DNA of 64,000 nt, taken from contig CM067522.1 of NCBI GenBank assembly GCA_034509495.1, positions 4,025,256 to 4,089,255 of the forward strand, read 5' to 3'. The translations under genes and the position numbers were made by a program. Under the pieces are notes generated by a model. That model was not told where the DNA came from. It worked only from the letters and a program-made list of their open reading frames with translations, and did no database searches. Positions 35,230 to 46,560 of the stretch are shown here, piece by piece. Numbering within the stretch: the first letter of the stretch is position 1; each line of letters opens with the position of its first letter. The DNA is from Acestrorhynchus altus (Eukaryota > Chordata > Actinopteri > Characiformes > Acestrorhynchidae).

Positions 35230-35930
35230 CATGCCAGGGTTCAATCGCCTCGAAAAACAGGGTCAGTCACAGAAGGTCATTGCTCGCTTTTCTCAGAGTG
35301 CTGTATTAAAGCATATTAAAGGAATGTTGACTGGAAGGGGGAAATGTGGTGGGGGATGTAACATGATGACCACAGCATTGAGAGAACTGTCAAGAAAAGA
35401 ACTTGGGAGAGCTTCACAAGGAGTGGACTAAGGTTGGGGTCAGTGCATCAACAACAGGCATGCACAAGACGTCTCTAAGAAAGTTGCTCCAGCATTCACA
35501 ATATCACGACCCCTGAAGCAGAGACACCATCAGACGCATATTACCTGGACTGTTGCTTAGTTCTTATTTCCTTATTTAAGATGAAGCTCCTAGGATCTTC
35601 ATTCTGAAGTGAATTATGAAGTTTCCACAGTCTGTGATGGTTTAGGAGGCCAAGTCGTCTACTGATGTTGGTCCACTGTTTTATCAAGTCCAGAGTCAGT
35701 GCAGTGTCTACCACTGCACTTCATGCTTCCATCTGTTGGCAGGACTCCTGCCCACCGTACCAAAACCATTACCAAATGGTTTGCTGATCATGGTATTACT
35801 GTGCTTGATGAGCTGAGGAGCTGAAAGCCACTAATCAAAGCAACCTGGGCTTCAGGAACATCTCAACATTGCCACAAGCTGATTGCCACCATGCCCCACC
35901 AAAGTGATGCAGTAACTGGTGTTAATTAGC
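35230..35930 (+). mobile_element. Tc1-like transposon relic, family D
   Basis: Same order of phrases as a Tc1 family that also appears inverted at 63310-63685: CACAGAAGGTCATTGCTCG, AGTGCTGTATTAAAGCATAT then TAAAGGAATG, CTTCACAAGGAGTGGAC, GTTTCCACAGTCTGTGATGG then TTTAGGAGGCC, CCACTGTTTTATCAAGTCCA, and CAACCTGGGCTTCAGGAACA. The helix-turn-helix half and the catalytic half are both represented, but with large internal gaps and stops. The 138-codon frame starting at 35015 runs into its 5' part by chance. Confidence 0.75.
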
Positions 35931-35964
35931 CCAAACTGAGTACAGACTGTATAAAATAACAAAT

Positions 35965-36295
35965 CAAATCAAATCAACATTTTTTTGTATAGCGCTCTTC
36001 ACAACTGAAAAGCTCCCTCAGAGCTGGAGAAAGAAACCTTGGGAGGAACCAGGGTCACAAGGGGAGCACCCATCCTCCTCTGGTCAAACTACTTATACAC
36101 AGTTAGGGGACACTGGACCACCACACCTCTGTTCTATTACTCGGGTACTGAAGTAATATTAGTTCTCTGGTGGACATAATATTAACAGTAGATTTCTACA
36201 GTTGGTGATGGTGGGTGAGCAGCTAGTCCATGGAAGGGTGGGAAACTAGTCCAGGTCCAGTAGCCAGAAGGTGGAAAGCCAATGTAAAGGTGTAT
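35965..36295 (+). repeat. dispersed fish repeat, inverted partner of 43855-44330
   Basis: Starts with AAATCAAATCAAATCAAC, then TATAGCGCTCTTCACAACTG, GAGGAACCAGGGTCACAAGG, GTCAAACTACTTATACACAG, GTGGACATAATATTAACAGT and GTGAGCAGCTAGTCCATGG. The same phrases occur in reverse complement 7.7 kb downstream. The (ATCAA)n end looks like a tail; the family is a common fish dispersed repeat as I recall it. Confidence 0.7.
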
Positions 36296-36299
36296 CATG

Positions 36300-37330
36300 G
36301 GAGCTTGGCGTCCTTCTCAGACCACTAGTCAGAGGTTGGACTTTTGGAATGAGTTAGCATGAGGTGGCATAGTATCATCCAATGCTAATGCTCATTAGCT
36401 CACTAACACTTTCTAACCAATAGATTGTTTTTGTTTTGTTTCTAGAAGGTATAAAAATACCAGAGTTTTTACCCAAATACCAAAAATTTCAGAAAGATGG
36501 CAGAATCCTGCACCTAAGGGCAGCGGATTTACATAGTCAGGTAAGCACCTCCCTTCATCTAAAGGTGCAACTTTCCAGTTATAACATGTCTTTGAACAAC
36601 ACTACAGACAAGTAGCATCACTGAATGGATCACCTGACCACAGTTCTGCTCTCCCATTTTGCACCTGCCCTCCTATTTTGCACCTGCCCTACAACATCCT
36701 TACACTCCGAAGCCCTCTTCGCTGACAGCACTGCCTCGCTGGGGTTCTGTTTACTTCCTGCTTTTGTCGCTGGTGTTGCTGCTTTAATCAGCACATCTTT
36801 TAACCCTCGTAATATCATTTCTCTACCTGCCTTTGCACATTTTAATTCCTCAGCGGTCAGCGGTAGTTCTAGTGCCCCTCTACCAAACCATGCCATACTT
36901 CTAAGGCAATGTGGCAGCCCTAGTCACGTCCTTATAGCATTATTGATAATCCTCTCTAATCTATGCAACACAATTTTAACTCAATGCCACCTTTAAAGTA
37001 GATTTTTTTTTCTGTGAAATAAATTATTTGCAGGTTTGGTCTCAACATTGGTAAATAAGTAAATAGAGTTCACTGTTGTGCACTGTTGTGGCATTAGGTA
37101 CACTTCTATATTTCCACGTTTTGGTAGCCCCCTTCTTTTCAGCCAATCAAATTCTAGCATGCCATCTAGCATACATGGATCATCTTGGATACATAGCCTT
37201 GGGTAGGGCACACCGGAATGATCTAATATGACTTCAGAGGTAATACAAACAAGATCTCTAAAATATTGTTAGGGACATTTCTTTCATCCCAAGTTATTGG
37301 TGGGGACATCTCCCTTCGTCCATATGCAAA
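36300..37330. other. non-coding sequence with an unassigned 123-codon frame
   Basis: A + strand frame at 36625-36996 is rich in Ser, Leu and Ala and has an antisense companion of 88 codons. No family resemblance, no splice context. Not called as a gene. Confidence 0.3.
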
Positions 37331-37490
37331 CCCATGCCTTGCTGTCAGCTGACCAGCTCGGTGATTTATATGGCTAAAATAATTAGTTTGTTCTTTTGTT
37401 CATTTTTGTTATTTCTTTCTTTCATTTTTTCTGATTTTCTTTTTTTAATTCTTTGTTCTTTCTTCTTTCTTTCTTTCTTGTTTGCATTTT

Positions 37491-37582
<92 letters not shown>
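37491..37582. repeat. (TTTC)n tetranucleotide array
   Basis: About 23 perfect TTTC units, preceded from 37380 by an irregular T/C-rich ramp. A long homopurine-homopyrimidine mirror repeat, capable of triplex (H-DNA) formation. Confidence 0.95.
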
Positions 37583-37751
37583 GTCTGGTGATGTCTGTGG
37601 AGGAAGGAGGGAAAACAAACCTAAATATAAAAATGGTGAATGAGACAGACTGTTAATTAATTCTGATTATTTTGATGTGATTAAGTTGTTTAAACCCAAC
37701 AGTTGGATCCAAACAACAAACGAGAACAATGCCACTTACCCAATGGTTAAT

Positions 37752-37752
<1 letters not shown>

Positions 37753-37827
<75 letters not shown>
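37753..37827. repeat. (GT)n microsatellite
   Basis: About 37 perfect GT units. Confidence 0.95.
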
Positions 37828-37830
<3 letters not shown>

Positions 37831-38028
37831 TTTGTTTGATTTTTTTTTTCTTCCACCATTTTTCAAGGTGACACTGCAGGGTCCTTCAGGGCTTCCTTTC
37901 CAATCCTTTTTGGGATTGAAATTATGATGGAGTAATTTTTCTGTAGAAAATTGCCTCTGTCACTTGTGGTTGGTTTCTCTCTCTAAATTTCTCAAGTGTA
38001 TTTCTCTCTTTCTTTCACTGTCTGTGTG

Positions 38029-38031
<3 letters not shown>

Positions 38032-38066
<35 letters not shown>

Positions 38067-38074
38067 TCTCTCTC
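38032..38074. repeat. (CT)n microsatellite
   Basis: About 20 CT units with one CACT interruption. Confidence 0.9.
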
Positions 38075-38209
38075 AGATCCTATGGTGATCCTTGTCTACT
38101 CATTATGTCTGAGTATGAGATATTTTGATGTATCATGTAGATTTAATTTATTGATTGTATTCTTGTTCCACTGAGTCCGGGAGTTTGACATTGATTGATA
38201 TAGGGACAA

Positions 38210-38660
38210 TAAAAAACCCACAGACATACTGAGTTGCCTTGTTTACAGGCAAAAGCGTAGTTGAAGTGTGTGCGACATCAAATGCTCTCACCATTGCAGG
38301 GACAAAACCCTCTCTTGCGCAAACACCTGCTTGTTTCCAGAGTGAAATAAAAAAAAAGGCTTGTGTCATTTGAGAGTTAAGGGGTGGTCCCTTGGAGAAA
38401 ACGTGGCCTAATTTTTATTTTCAATAGAAACTTATCTAATTATATTGAAGTTAACTTCCTGATGGTTGATTCAAGGGCAAAGGAGTGACGCGAATGTGGT
38501 TTAACCTTAAAAACAGGCCTTGCTTTAATAGCTCTGCTGTCACTATTTTTAGGATATAGTACTATATTCACAGAATAGATGGGAGAACATACATTCTTCA
38601 TGCCTGTGTGGTTATGAACAAAGCAGTTATGCATGGAGTCTATTGTATAATAGGATCATG
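38210..38660. promoter_or_regulatory. candidate conserved noncoding element
   Basis: About 450 bases free of simple repeats, with motif-like words such as AACTTATCTAATTATATTGA, GGACAATAAAAAACCC and TTGATTCAAGGGCAAAGGAG. Two - strand frames (73 and 64 codons) show no domain. The regulatory reading is inference. Confidence 0.28.
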
Positions 38661-38799
38661 TGTGATATCTCTAAGGGTTGAAATATTAAAAATAAATGTA
38701 TTATCATTTTCTCTTTCTTCTTTTCCTTTCTTTTTGTTACGGTGCCGTTAAAACTGATAAATGTAAATGTACTCGGTTCTGATTGATAACCATGTATTG

Positions 38800-38930
38800 C
38801 ACCTCTGTCCAAGAATGTTCCACACTGAAACCTTCCTCAAACCTCTGCAGGTCTTCACCAAGACAGAAGTGGGACTTGTCTCTGAAGACGAGCCTCTTCC
38901 ATTCTGAGTGACTCCATGTCAAACTCCTTA
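38800..38930 (-). mobile_element. Tc1-like transposase scrap
   Basis: The - strand reads SEWKRLVFRDKSHFCLGED. This matches the Tc1 region around the first catalytic acidic residue (VVFSDES.F-type context), with Asp followed by Lys where Glu is usual. Nothing else of the element is readable. Confidence 0.5.
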
Positions 38931-40200
38931 GTTGTAAAAAGCACTATAGGAATAAACTTTAATTGACTGAAGTCGTTCATTGCACTCGGTTGATTCCTTA
39001 ATGAGTACTTACAATGAATGTAAGTACTGAAGGTGTACACACTGGATTTGGTTTGGTTTGAATTGTTCTATTCTAGAGACAGTTAGAGTTGTGAGGTGGG
39101 TAACAACACTGTTACGCAGTCTACGTGTCAATGTTCTCAACCAAACAAGTTAGCTCACTACAGTAATAAGGACGATTTCAAACCTACCTTATTTCGTCCA
39201 GACTTATGGACCTTGCAGTTTGCTCTGAATCAAATTCGCAGGTGTGAAAAGTGACATGGACCACAACCATGGACCAACCACCTAAAGAGGTGGTCTCAAT
39301 CCAGATCAACTGAGCCATGTTCTATTTTAGATGGTTTGGACTTTTGGACCAGTTACATGAAGTTGAGGCAGATTACACTAGCAATTCCTGTGTCTACGGT
39401 AACGATAGATTAACTCTTCTTATGGACAGAAGCTAAAGGATTCAAAGAGTAATGTGTCATGTTCACTCCACCCTGCAATACTGACTGAGGAGAGTTGGAT
39501 TCTGGCAGAGATGCAGAATTTGGAACAACACCTGCAAAAGCAAAACCATTGAACATGCTGGCGTTAGACACCCACACCTCTACAAACGAATGAGTGTGAA
39601 GTATAGGGAGACGCAGCCTACATAGGGGATGATGACAGACCACAGTAATTTAATTAGGTTGTTAAACCGTAGTGTGAAATCTGAACAACCCAGACCAAAG
39701 GTTACAATATAACAAAAACACAAACCTTGGTTTGGACCTTGATCCAGACTCCCATGTGAAAGAGCCCTACGGCTATATTTATACAGCAAGAATCTGATCA
39801 AGGCTGGTCACACCATCATTTTAATATTTTTAATGTTATGGATCATGTGCCTGAAATGACGTTCATGTGCAAAAAGTATGCTCCCGTAATGTGTGTTTAA
39901 TTTTTGCCAGCTTCAGGAGCTTCAGCTGGGCTTATTATTAAGATTGCTTTTGAGTTTGCTGTTAAAATGGCACATTATTCAGCCACAACCACTTATTTGG
40001 TTTGCATTCTTACTTTCTTTAAACTTTGCTTTGAACATTTTATTTTCCTTTCACTGCAGCCACGTCCATCTGCAGCTTCTTTAGAAAGATTTCATTTTCT
40101 TTGAATGTAGTCAATAGTTATGAGGCCTGATACCTCGCTATCCTGCTAATGAAAACCTCCCTCATTGGCTCCTTCATTTTCTCTTCTGCACAGCATGCAT
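38931..40200. other. non-coding sequence, one conserved-looking patch
   Basis: No exon seen. The stretch 40090-40200 (CAATAGTTATGAGGCCTGAT, CTGCTAATGAAAACCTCCC) has enhancer-like texture. The rest is unassigned. Confidence 0.3.
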
Positions 40201-40204
40201 TTAT

Positions 40205-40450
40205 GAGGACTGTCAAGTTGGATTGGAAAAAAAGTTGCATGAATTACGATCTGACTGATGAGTTGCACTGTCTCAAATTGGATGTATCAAATTTCAATGC
40301 CACATATGAAAGTGGCCCAAATCAGGATTGAAATAGTCAGATTCAGTGTGTTTTTGCTGTTCACACTGACACATACATAAAACATCTGGGTCACAAATGA
40401 CGGAAAAGATTTTGGCCACTTCAGTCTCTTCAACTCCTCATTCTCCATCC
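40205..40450. repeat. MITE-like repeat
   Basis: GCCACATATGAAAGTGGCCC then AAATCAGGATTGAAATAG, and CTGTTCACACTGACACATAC, belong from recall to a non-autonomous fish repeat of the AAAGTGGCCC/AATCGGATT type. The 57010-57290 region may hold a second, more diverged member. Ends are not clear. Confidence 0.45.
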
Positions 40451-40454
40451 TTTG

Positions 40455-40522
40455 TAACATCCAAATGTAAGTCACGCTAGATAAGAGTATCAGCCAAATG
40501 CTGTAAATGAAATGAAATGAAC
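40455..40522 (+). mobile_element. SINE 3' tail fragment
   Basis: GCTAGATAAGAGTATCAGCC then AAATGCTGTAAATGAAATG matches the GGATAAGAGCG..AAATG tail type of the SINE at 21711, followed by tandem AAATG-like words. Confidence 0.55.
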
Positions 40523-40524
40523 TG

Positions 40525-41215
40525 CATTAAATATTACTACTTTACAGATAAACACTGTTTTTCAAATTTTCTATATATTTAACAGAATCACCATTTGAAG
40601 TTTCCATTCCACCTTAAATGCTGCTGCTGCTATATTCACATAATCGCATTCACAATAGCTTATTTCAGCCATTTTCATTACATTACACAGTGAAGTTAAA
40701 GGAGCCTGGATAAAAATGCTGCACCATTTAAGGTACCAAAGCTGCAAAGACAGTCACTCCACATTGAATGAGCCATCAAATTCCACCTTAAATAGTGCTA
40801 CATCTTGGTTCCTTACCATAATAGTTATTCCAATTCTAATCTGCATCATTAATACACTGATATTTTAAAGCAGTGAACTCTATTAGAACCTAGATTAGAA
40901 TCTAGAGCCAGTATATGGATGTGATGGTGAACACACTCCTCCTATATCAGTTTAAAACAATGACAGCAAGTTTTAGTTATCGTCTGTATCTGGATATACG
41001 ACTAAGAGTGATATTGTTCATGTATATATTGTTTGTCCATTTAATATTATTTCTTTATACATACATTTAATTGAAGGGACAATAGAAGTGGAATAGTAGT
41101 AATTTCAGGTGCAACAATCAAACTGTAAAGCAAAAAATAACGAAAACAGGGTACTCGTTTCTCTACAATCAACCATTTCACCCCCCGCCCCCGCCGATTG
41201 ACTGTTTACATCTCA
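40525..41215. other. AT-rich non-coding sequence
   Basis: AT-rich, no recognised repeat. A C-rich patch at 41180-41200 precedes the conserved-looking block. Confidence 0.35.
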
Positions 41216-41830
41216 GCTACTTCATCTAGAACAAGCAGTGGAATTCCCCTTTAAGTAACCCAAACAAATTAGAGAGAAGACAAGAGGAGAAAAGCTGCAG
41301 TGCTGCGAGTACAGTAAGGCCATGGGCCATGGCAGATTCTTTTCTGCTTCGGTGGCTGTTAGGCACCATATGGCCTCTGAAATCTTTGAATCATTCATTC
41401 TCACTGTAATTCGCTTTGCATATGTAACTCTGTACAAATTCAACATTTCCATAACCCCCTGTGTGTGGGGTTGTCAATATTTGTAATTTCTCCCCCCTCC
41501 ACCTCAATTGCATTTGGCCTGAGGCCTTTCAATAAAAGCGAACAGAAAAATACCACTTCAAATTCATCATAAGATGCCATGATGTAGCCAGCAAACAATC
41601 ACTATTCAACTTCACAGGTGAGGTGACACAGATTTTTTTTGTTAATGCCAAACCACACTCCTTTGTAAAGGGGCTTACAAAAAGCTTTTTCCCCCCCTCC
41701 AGTGTGAGACAGTCTGGTCTCTCCAGCATAAAGCCCCTACAACGTCCATTTGACCGGTCTGGCTTATTGTCATTTGGTCATTACATCACAATTATGAGGC
41801 TGCTCTTGGAGGGAAAATAGGAAATGAAAA
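41216..41830. promoter_or_regulatory. strong candidate conserved noncoding element
   Basis: About 600 bases without simple or dispersed repeats, in a window where repeats are dense. Motif-like words are closely packed: TTTGCATATGTAACT (octamer-like), TGTCAATATTTGTAATTTC, TTGCATTTGGCCTGAGGCCT, TTTCAATAAAAGCGAAC, CATAAGATGCCATGATGTAG, ATTGTCATTTGGTCATTACA, ACAATTATGAGG. Three short frames cross it without domain or splice signals. Texture matches vertebrate developmental enhancers; that is inference and needs a genome comparison. Confidence 0.4.
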
Positions 41831-41979
41831 AAGAGAAAAGACAGAAATGTAGGTCACTGGAGATGCGCTTGCGGCGATCTGTCTCTGCCTACCCCAGGAT
41901 GGGTCCATAGCTCTGTCTCTCTCAACCTCCCCCTCTATGCACACATACACACACATGGGAGAAGGGCAAAGTCACACAC

Positions 41980-42170
41980 TCTCTTCCATTCTCTCCTTTA
42001 CCACAATCCAGTTAATGAGATGAGGCATAGCTGATGGATAGCTGATTATATATTGACATTGGCTTTATTTCTTTATCACCGTGGCTTTAGAGCTATGAAT
42101 GAGATGTTCTTCATGCTTTCTTGATTACATACATTGCTTCTTGTTGACCTCTCTAAAGGCTTTCCTGAAC
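41980..42170. promoter_or_regulatory. candidate conserved noncoding patch
   Basis: ATCCAGTTAATGAGATGAGG, GATAGCTGATTATATATTGA and CATTGGCTTTATTTC lie close together with no repeat. It may be a satellite of the element at 41216. Inference only. Confidence 0.22.
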
Positions 42171-42204
42171 ACTCTTCTGTTCAAAAGGTTAGATTGCATG
42201 AGAA

Positions 42205-42350
42205 TGTGTCCAGCTGGTTCAATAACTGTTCAATAGATAGGACTTGGGGTGTAGCTGTCAATGATACTTTCTGTGTATCAGCATAGGTGTACCCCAGGGC
42301 TCAATTTCTGGCCCCCTGTTGTTATGTTATATTGGAGATGGTGACAAAAT
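42205..42350 (+). pseudogene. LINE reverse-transcriptase scrap
   Basis: One frame reads SWFNNCSIDRTWGVAVNDTF followed by a stop. A +1 shift then gives GVPQGSISGPLLLCYIGD, the conserved GVPQGS.LGP..F..Y motif of non-LTR retrotransposon reverse transcriptases. The order and spacing (N(G/D)TFS-like segment, then GVPQGS) are as in these enzymes. One frameshift and one stop within 140 bases make it dead. No flanking endonuclease or tail recognised. Confidence 0.75.
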
Positions 42351-42359
42351 GGAAGACTG

Positions 42360-43005
42360 TTTTCCCCCCTGATATCATTTTCTGCTACACTGCATTTAGA
42401 GAAAGTGCTTTCAAAAAGAATTTGATATTATATAGCTTGTTATGACATACACTCATTATGATGGAATAAAAATAAAGTATATGATTTTCTCCACAAAATA
42501 GCCAGACACGTATCTTAGTTTGTAGAGTCGAGTGCAAACTGAATGTATTTTCACATGTAAAAAGCCAGGGATGTTTTTTACCCTGATCATCACATCACAT
42601 CACAGAATAGATATTATTAATTGACAATTTTGAAATTGGTGGGAGTTTGTGTCTTACTAGTTTAAATGCACTGCTAGCAGAGGTTCAACCCATCCACACT
42701 TAAAGGGTGCTTTTAATGAGAGTTGTATGTTTAAATGAGATGAATGTATAAATGAGGAGATATATCAACGTGAAGAGGCTTATGTGAAGGTTTTTCACCC
42801 TGGCATGTTTTACAGCTGTTTAAAAACATTTCTGTATAAATTCATGAGGCATTTCATTTTTGTTGGATGCACTTACATTTTATTTTTTTTCTCAGAGTAA
42901 TAAAAATAAATAAAATGTACATTTTCATTAAAAGCAACTGTGCTGAAGAGGCTTCATGGAATTACTAATAATATTCAAAACACATTGCTATAAACTATAT
43001 GAGCA
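42360..43005. other. AT-rich non-coding sequence
   Basis: No recognised features except a small CATCACATCACATCA run at 42588-42602. Confidence 0.35.
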
Positions 43006-43009
43006 AAAG

Positions 43010-43480
43010 TGTTGTGATGTGCATTTATTGCCTCTGAAATCAAGGATGTTAAAAATAGTTTATTCTGATTTTGTTGGACTAACCATCTCTACTGTCCAGG
43101 GAATGCTTTGTGAAGGATTGCTGTGAGGATATGAAGGATTTGACATCATTCAGTGACTAGGACTGTTAATGGGGATCATCACCCCGCTTCACCCCCAACT
43201 TCTCCACAAATCCCAATGGTATTAGATGGAGCACCATCTTTCCAGGAAAACAGTTCCAGTGCTTCATAGCTCAATGCTGGGGGCTTTATACCCCTCTCAC
43301 CTCCATCTGCTCCAAAGAGTCTTATTCTATTGGCAGTATTTCTCTACAGGTGCTAGACGAGACGTCTGTGCATTTGTCCATCTGTCAGCAATGGGTGCAA
43401 CTTCAAATAGCTGAATGCATTCATTAGAAGGGATGTCCAGAAACATTTGGACACATAGTGTAAAATCTTAAAGCCCCTGT
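43010..43480 (+). mobile_element. MITE-like element (copy 2)
   Basis: Left end reads ATGAGCAAAAGTGTTGTGAT; the interior includes GGAATGCTTTGTGAAGGATT, GCTCAATGCTGGGGGCTTTA, CTCCATCTGCTCCAAAGAG and TTCTCTACAGGTGCTAGACG. The right end is GAAGGGATGTCCAGAAACAT, then TTGGACACATAGTGT. Matches the 32395 fragment and, inverted, 53672-54015. No transposase. Confidence 0.65.
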
Positions 43481-43854
43481 TATATTATCTGACATCTTGA
43501 GTTTTTTTGTTTGTTTGTTTGTTTTTTAAAACTTGCAAAGCAGAGTTGTTCTGTTGGATATAAGTTGGGCAGGCCTAAATTTGGCTCAACTGACATCAGA
43601 GTGGACAAAAACTAATCAAAATGAACAATGTATTTACATCTTCAGCTCATTTCCACTTCTTCATCTAAGCTGCTTCCCCATCACATGGTGTCTGTGTCTG
43701 AAATGTAAGAAATATTGCCTACTTATACAAGATTCGGAGGCCAGAAGGCAACAAGTCATATCTGTATCTAAGGTTAATAATCTTAAGACTTCTAGTAATT
43801 GGGTGAAAATATTAATGACTAATGACACTAACTGCTCATATTTACCCTGATACA

Positions 43855-44330
43855 TGTATACATTGGCTCTCCACCTTCCACCAACTGGACCTGGACTAGT
43901 TTCCCACCCTGCCATGGACTAGCTGCTCACCCACCATCACCAACTGTAGAAATCTACAGTTAATATTATGTCCACCAGATGATTAACATTACTTCAGTAC
44001 CCGAGTAATAGAACAGAGGTGTAGGAGTCCAGTGTCCCCTAACTATGTATAAGTAGTTTGACCAGAGGAGGATGGGTCCTCCCCTTGTGAGCCTGGTTCC
44101 TCCCAAGCCTCCAGCTCTGAGGGAGTTTCTCCTTGCCACTGTCAGCCATGTGGCTTGCTCACTAGGATCTGTCATCTATACTTTGTCTCTGTTTAACTTT
44201 ATTATTTATTTATTTATTTATTTGTTGTTATTTGTATTTTATTTTGTAGAAGCTGCTCTGTGATAACTTCAGTTGTGAAGGCGCTATAAATCTCCCATTT
44301 TTATTTGATTGATTTGATTTGATTTAGCAG
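43855..44330 (-). repeat. dispersed fish repeat, inverted partner of 35965-36295
   Basis: Longer copy of the same family. In + orientation it ends CAGTTGTGAAGGCGCTATAA then a TTGATTGATTTGATTTGATT tail. It includes GAGTTTCTCCTTGCCACTGT and TGGCTTGCTCACTAGGATCT, a phrase familiar from many fish repeats. A TTTATTTATTTATTT run lies at 44203-44222. Confidence 0.75.
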
Positions 44331-44334
44331 CTTT

Positions 44335-45675
44335 TCATAACTTGGTAGCATCAGAACACATTGGTGCAATTGTGATTGGGTTACAGGGACATTCATCATT
44401 AAACTGCCTGGTGAGACACTGTGAGCAGCAAGACATTGACTCGCTGATCCCTCCGGCACATAGCGTGTGTGTAAATCAACTTAAGTTTGCTAATGGTCAC
44501 ATGCTTGCTTTTTTAAATTAATTTATGCCATTCAAAAAATCGGTGTGCTAGTGAAAGCTTCTTATTCATTTCTGTGTTTGAATGAAAGCTCTGAGCTCCT
44601 TGAAGCTGATGTCCCCAGTAAGCTCTGAGCTCGTTGAAACCTCGTGTCCTAGTGAAAGCTCTGAGCTAGTTTCTTATTATAGTATATTATTTTTTATAAA
44701 TAAAGGCTTAAGTTTATAAACAAATATATAAATACTGAATATGAATATTTCATACTTCATTATTCTGACAATATGTATTTCATTGTATATAATTCTATAT
44801 AGTAGAATTTTCTTAATTAGTAAAGGATTCTCCAGTAGAGGAATTGAAGCAACTCTGTCTGAGCTCCAGCCGCAAGTGCAGTCGAATCTGCCCCAAAAGG
44901 GTTAGTGGGTCATAGGTTTGAGGATGTCCTGCACGGCAGCACACACAGTTTGGCTGCACTCCATATCCTCTCTGAATTTCTTGGATCTGGATGTTGTGTT
45001 AAACCCTTGCTTACAGTATATAATAATACCTCTGCTTTCTGCTGTACGTTTCTTTCGATCTGATTGATCTTCCTGCTTTACTGTCTTGGTGGATCATTAT
45101 ATATTTAATAAGCGTATTGTAGTCATGTGTGTTTTGTTGTTTATGCAGATGTGATCCGCAGAGTGACACTCATTAGGATTTCTAACATTGTGAGCGTGAT
45201 ATTTACATTCCCTAAGTATTGTAGTTTCCTTGCATGTATTCTTATTATTAATAAATGGTTTAAAGTGATGTTTAGACATGATGTTAAAACCATGTTATTC
45301 TTGTAATAACACTTATGGCTGTGTAATAAGAGTGTTATTATATGTAATTATGCATATATGTAACTTTTTAAGTAAATGCTATGTGCTGGAGAATCGTTTG
45401 AATGAATAAGTTAAAGAATGGTGGCATTGTTTTCTTTATAACAAACAGCTTATAAACGTCTAAATCTGATAAATACCAAGGCAATATAAAAGTCTGGCAT
45501 GTGAGCAACTTCAAAGTATTAAGTACTGAAGGTGTGTAATATGCCCATGTATTCATAGGTATGAATGTAAGGATAATATTATCCTCATTCTTCTGATTTT
45601 TGTTAATGATCATGTTATAAATGTTATAAATGTTATAAATGATGTTTTATAACAAACAAGCTTAAATGGCACCCT
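44335..45675. other. non-coding sequence with a short local duplication
   Basis: At 44545-44665, AGTGAAAGCT/AAGCTCTGAGCT phrases repeat two to three times at roughly 45-55 base spacing. ATAAATGTT occurs in triplicate at about 45614-45640. No gene. Confidence 0.4.
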
Positions 45676-45680
45676 GTTTT

Positions 45681-45730
<50 letters not shown>

Positions 45731-45941
45731 TTGTAATAATAATAATAATAATAATAACAAATATGACTATATAAAAAGTATGATAATAATTATAACAATG
45801 ACAATAATAACAATAATAATAATAACAACAATAATACTATAATTATGATACTGATAATAATAATAATAATAATAATAATAATATGTATGTATTGATGATG
45901 ATGATGATATAATGATGATAATGATGATGATTATAATGGTG

Positions 45942-45989
<48 letters not shown>

Positions 45990-46178
45990 TGATGATTGAT
46001 GATGATGATGATATAATGATGATAATGATGATGATTATGATGGTGATAATAATAATAATAATAATAATAACAATGATGATGATGATATGTAATAATAATA
46101 ATAGCATGTAACAATGATGATGATGATAATAATAATAATATGTAATAATAATAACAATGATGATGATGATAATATGTA

Positions 46179-46222
<44 letters not shown>

Positions 46223-46253
46223 AATAGTAATAATAATGATAATAATAATAATA

Positions 46254-46291
<38 letters not shown>

Positions 46292-46317
46292 AAGGATGAT
46301 GATAAGGATGACCAATA

Positions 46318-46385
<68 letters not shown>

Positions 46386-46410
46386 AAGGATGATGATAAG
46401 GATGACAATA

Positions 46411-46451
<41 letters not shown>

Positions 46452-46461
46452 AAGGGTGATA

Positions 46462-46505
<44 letters not shown>

Positions 46506-46509
46506 AATA

Positions 46510-46559
<50 letters not shown>

Positions 46560-46560
46560 T
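45681..46560. repeat. very long compound trinucleotide tract (AAT/GAT)
   Basis: About 880 bases made almost wholly of AAT, GAT and AAC triplets in changing blocks: AAT-rich at 45681-45890, mixed with near-duplicate modules at 45885-46070, GAT-rich at 46175-46505, and (AAT)16 at 46510-46560. Two modules, TATAATGATGATAATGATGA and the following bases, recur about 110 bases apart. The long frames coding poly-Ile, poly-His, poly-Asp, poly-Met or poly-Ser are translations of this tract, not genes. Confidence 0.97.

Noticed and set aside
36625..36996. 123-codon Ser/Leu-rich + strand frame
   Set aside because: No family features or exon signals, and an 88-codon antisense frame is open over the same bases.
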